Positions 63,861 to 64,000 of a stretch of DNA of 64,000 nt are shown piece after piece. The position numbers were made by a program, and so were the translations under genes. Positions within the stretch are counted from its first letter, which is position 1; the number at the start of each line of letters is the position of its first letter. The notes beneath the pieces were generated by a model. The model saw only the letters and a list, made by a program, of their open reading frames with translations, was not told the DNA's origin and ran no database searches. Source of the stretch: Glandiceps talaboti (lineage: Eukaryota; Hemichordata; Enteropneusta; Spengelidae); the NCBI RefSeq assembly GCF_964340395.1, contig NC_135562.1, positions 12,939,043 through 13,003,042 of the forward strand, read 5' to 3'.

Positions 63861-64000
63861 CAGCACGGAACTTCGTTTGGAGTCGGAAAAATATCGTAGA
63901 AATGCTAAAACCTTTATCAATTTAATTATTTTTATTCATTTTCATCGAAAATGAGCAACATTTTTTCGAAAAGAAAGAAATATTAACCCAAAACGATCAA

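Overview
The window is nuclear DNA from an animal, most likely a marine invertebrate. It is AT-rich, its genes are split by GT-AG introns, and it is full of microsatellites, ACATGTACATGTA-type repeats, SINE and LINE relics and foldback DNA elements. The recognisable gene set (MDC1 with FHA and tandem BRCT domains, a C8orf74 orthologue) fits a deuterostome such as amphioxus or hemichordate, or a lophotrochozoan. The sequence alone does not settle the species.

Layout. (1) 284-18692, plus strand: sixteen exons of an MDC1 (mediator of DNA damage checkpoint 1) homologue whose first exons lie left of the window. In order they encode the end of an FHA domain, acidic SDTD motifs, about sixteen TQ-x-hydrophobic motifs, a basic Ser/Thr/Arg/Lys linker and a C-terminal tandem BRCT. 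All exon phases agree, giving 1,601 residues in the window. Its introns hold several tandem arrays (54 bp, 84 bp, 71 bp, about 70 bp). Two of these are amplified exon/splice-site junctions: about 29 copies of a BRCT exon end with its 5' splice site, and three copies of the last exon's 3' splice site. (2) 18.8-25.0 kb: a SINE with a tandemly amplified head, a possible alternative MDC1 terminal exon, a large TATG microsatellite and G-rich minisatellites. (3) 25036-27902, minus strand: a complete four-exon C8orf74 orthologue (314 aa). (4) 29361-29871, plus strand: two terminal exons of an unidentified gene. A possible isolated exon at 30937-31128 follows a homeodomain-site-rich stretch. (5) 31-60 kb: no convincing gene, but many MITE-like foldback elements, LINE 3' ends, a LINE reverse-transcriptase relic (about 52.4-53.25 kb), perfect palindromes and a 21-bp minisatellite. 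(6) 60144-63753, minus strand: an intact three-exon gene (661 aa) of the DUF7869-like family, possibly transposase-derived.

The genes do not form an operon or a shared pathway. The unifying feature is repeated local tandem amplification, most strikingly inside the MDC1 gene, where splice sites of the BRCT-coding region have been multiplied many times.
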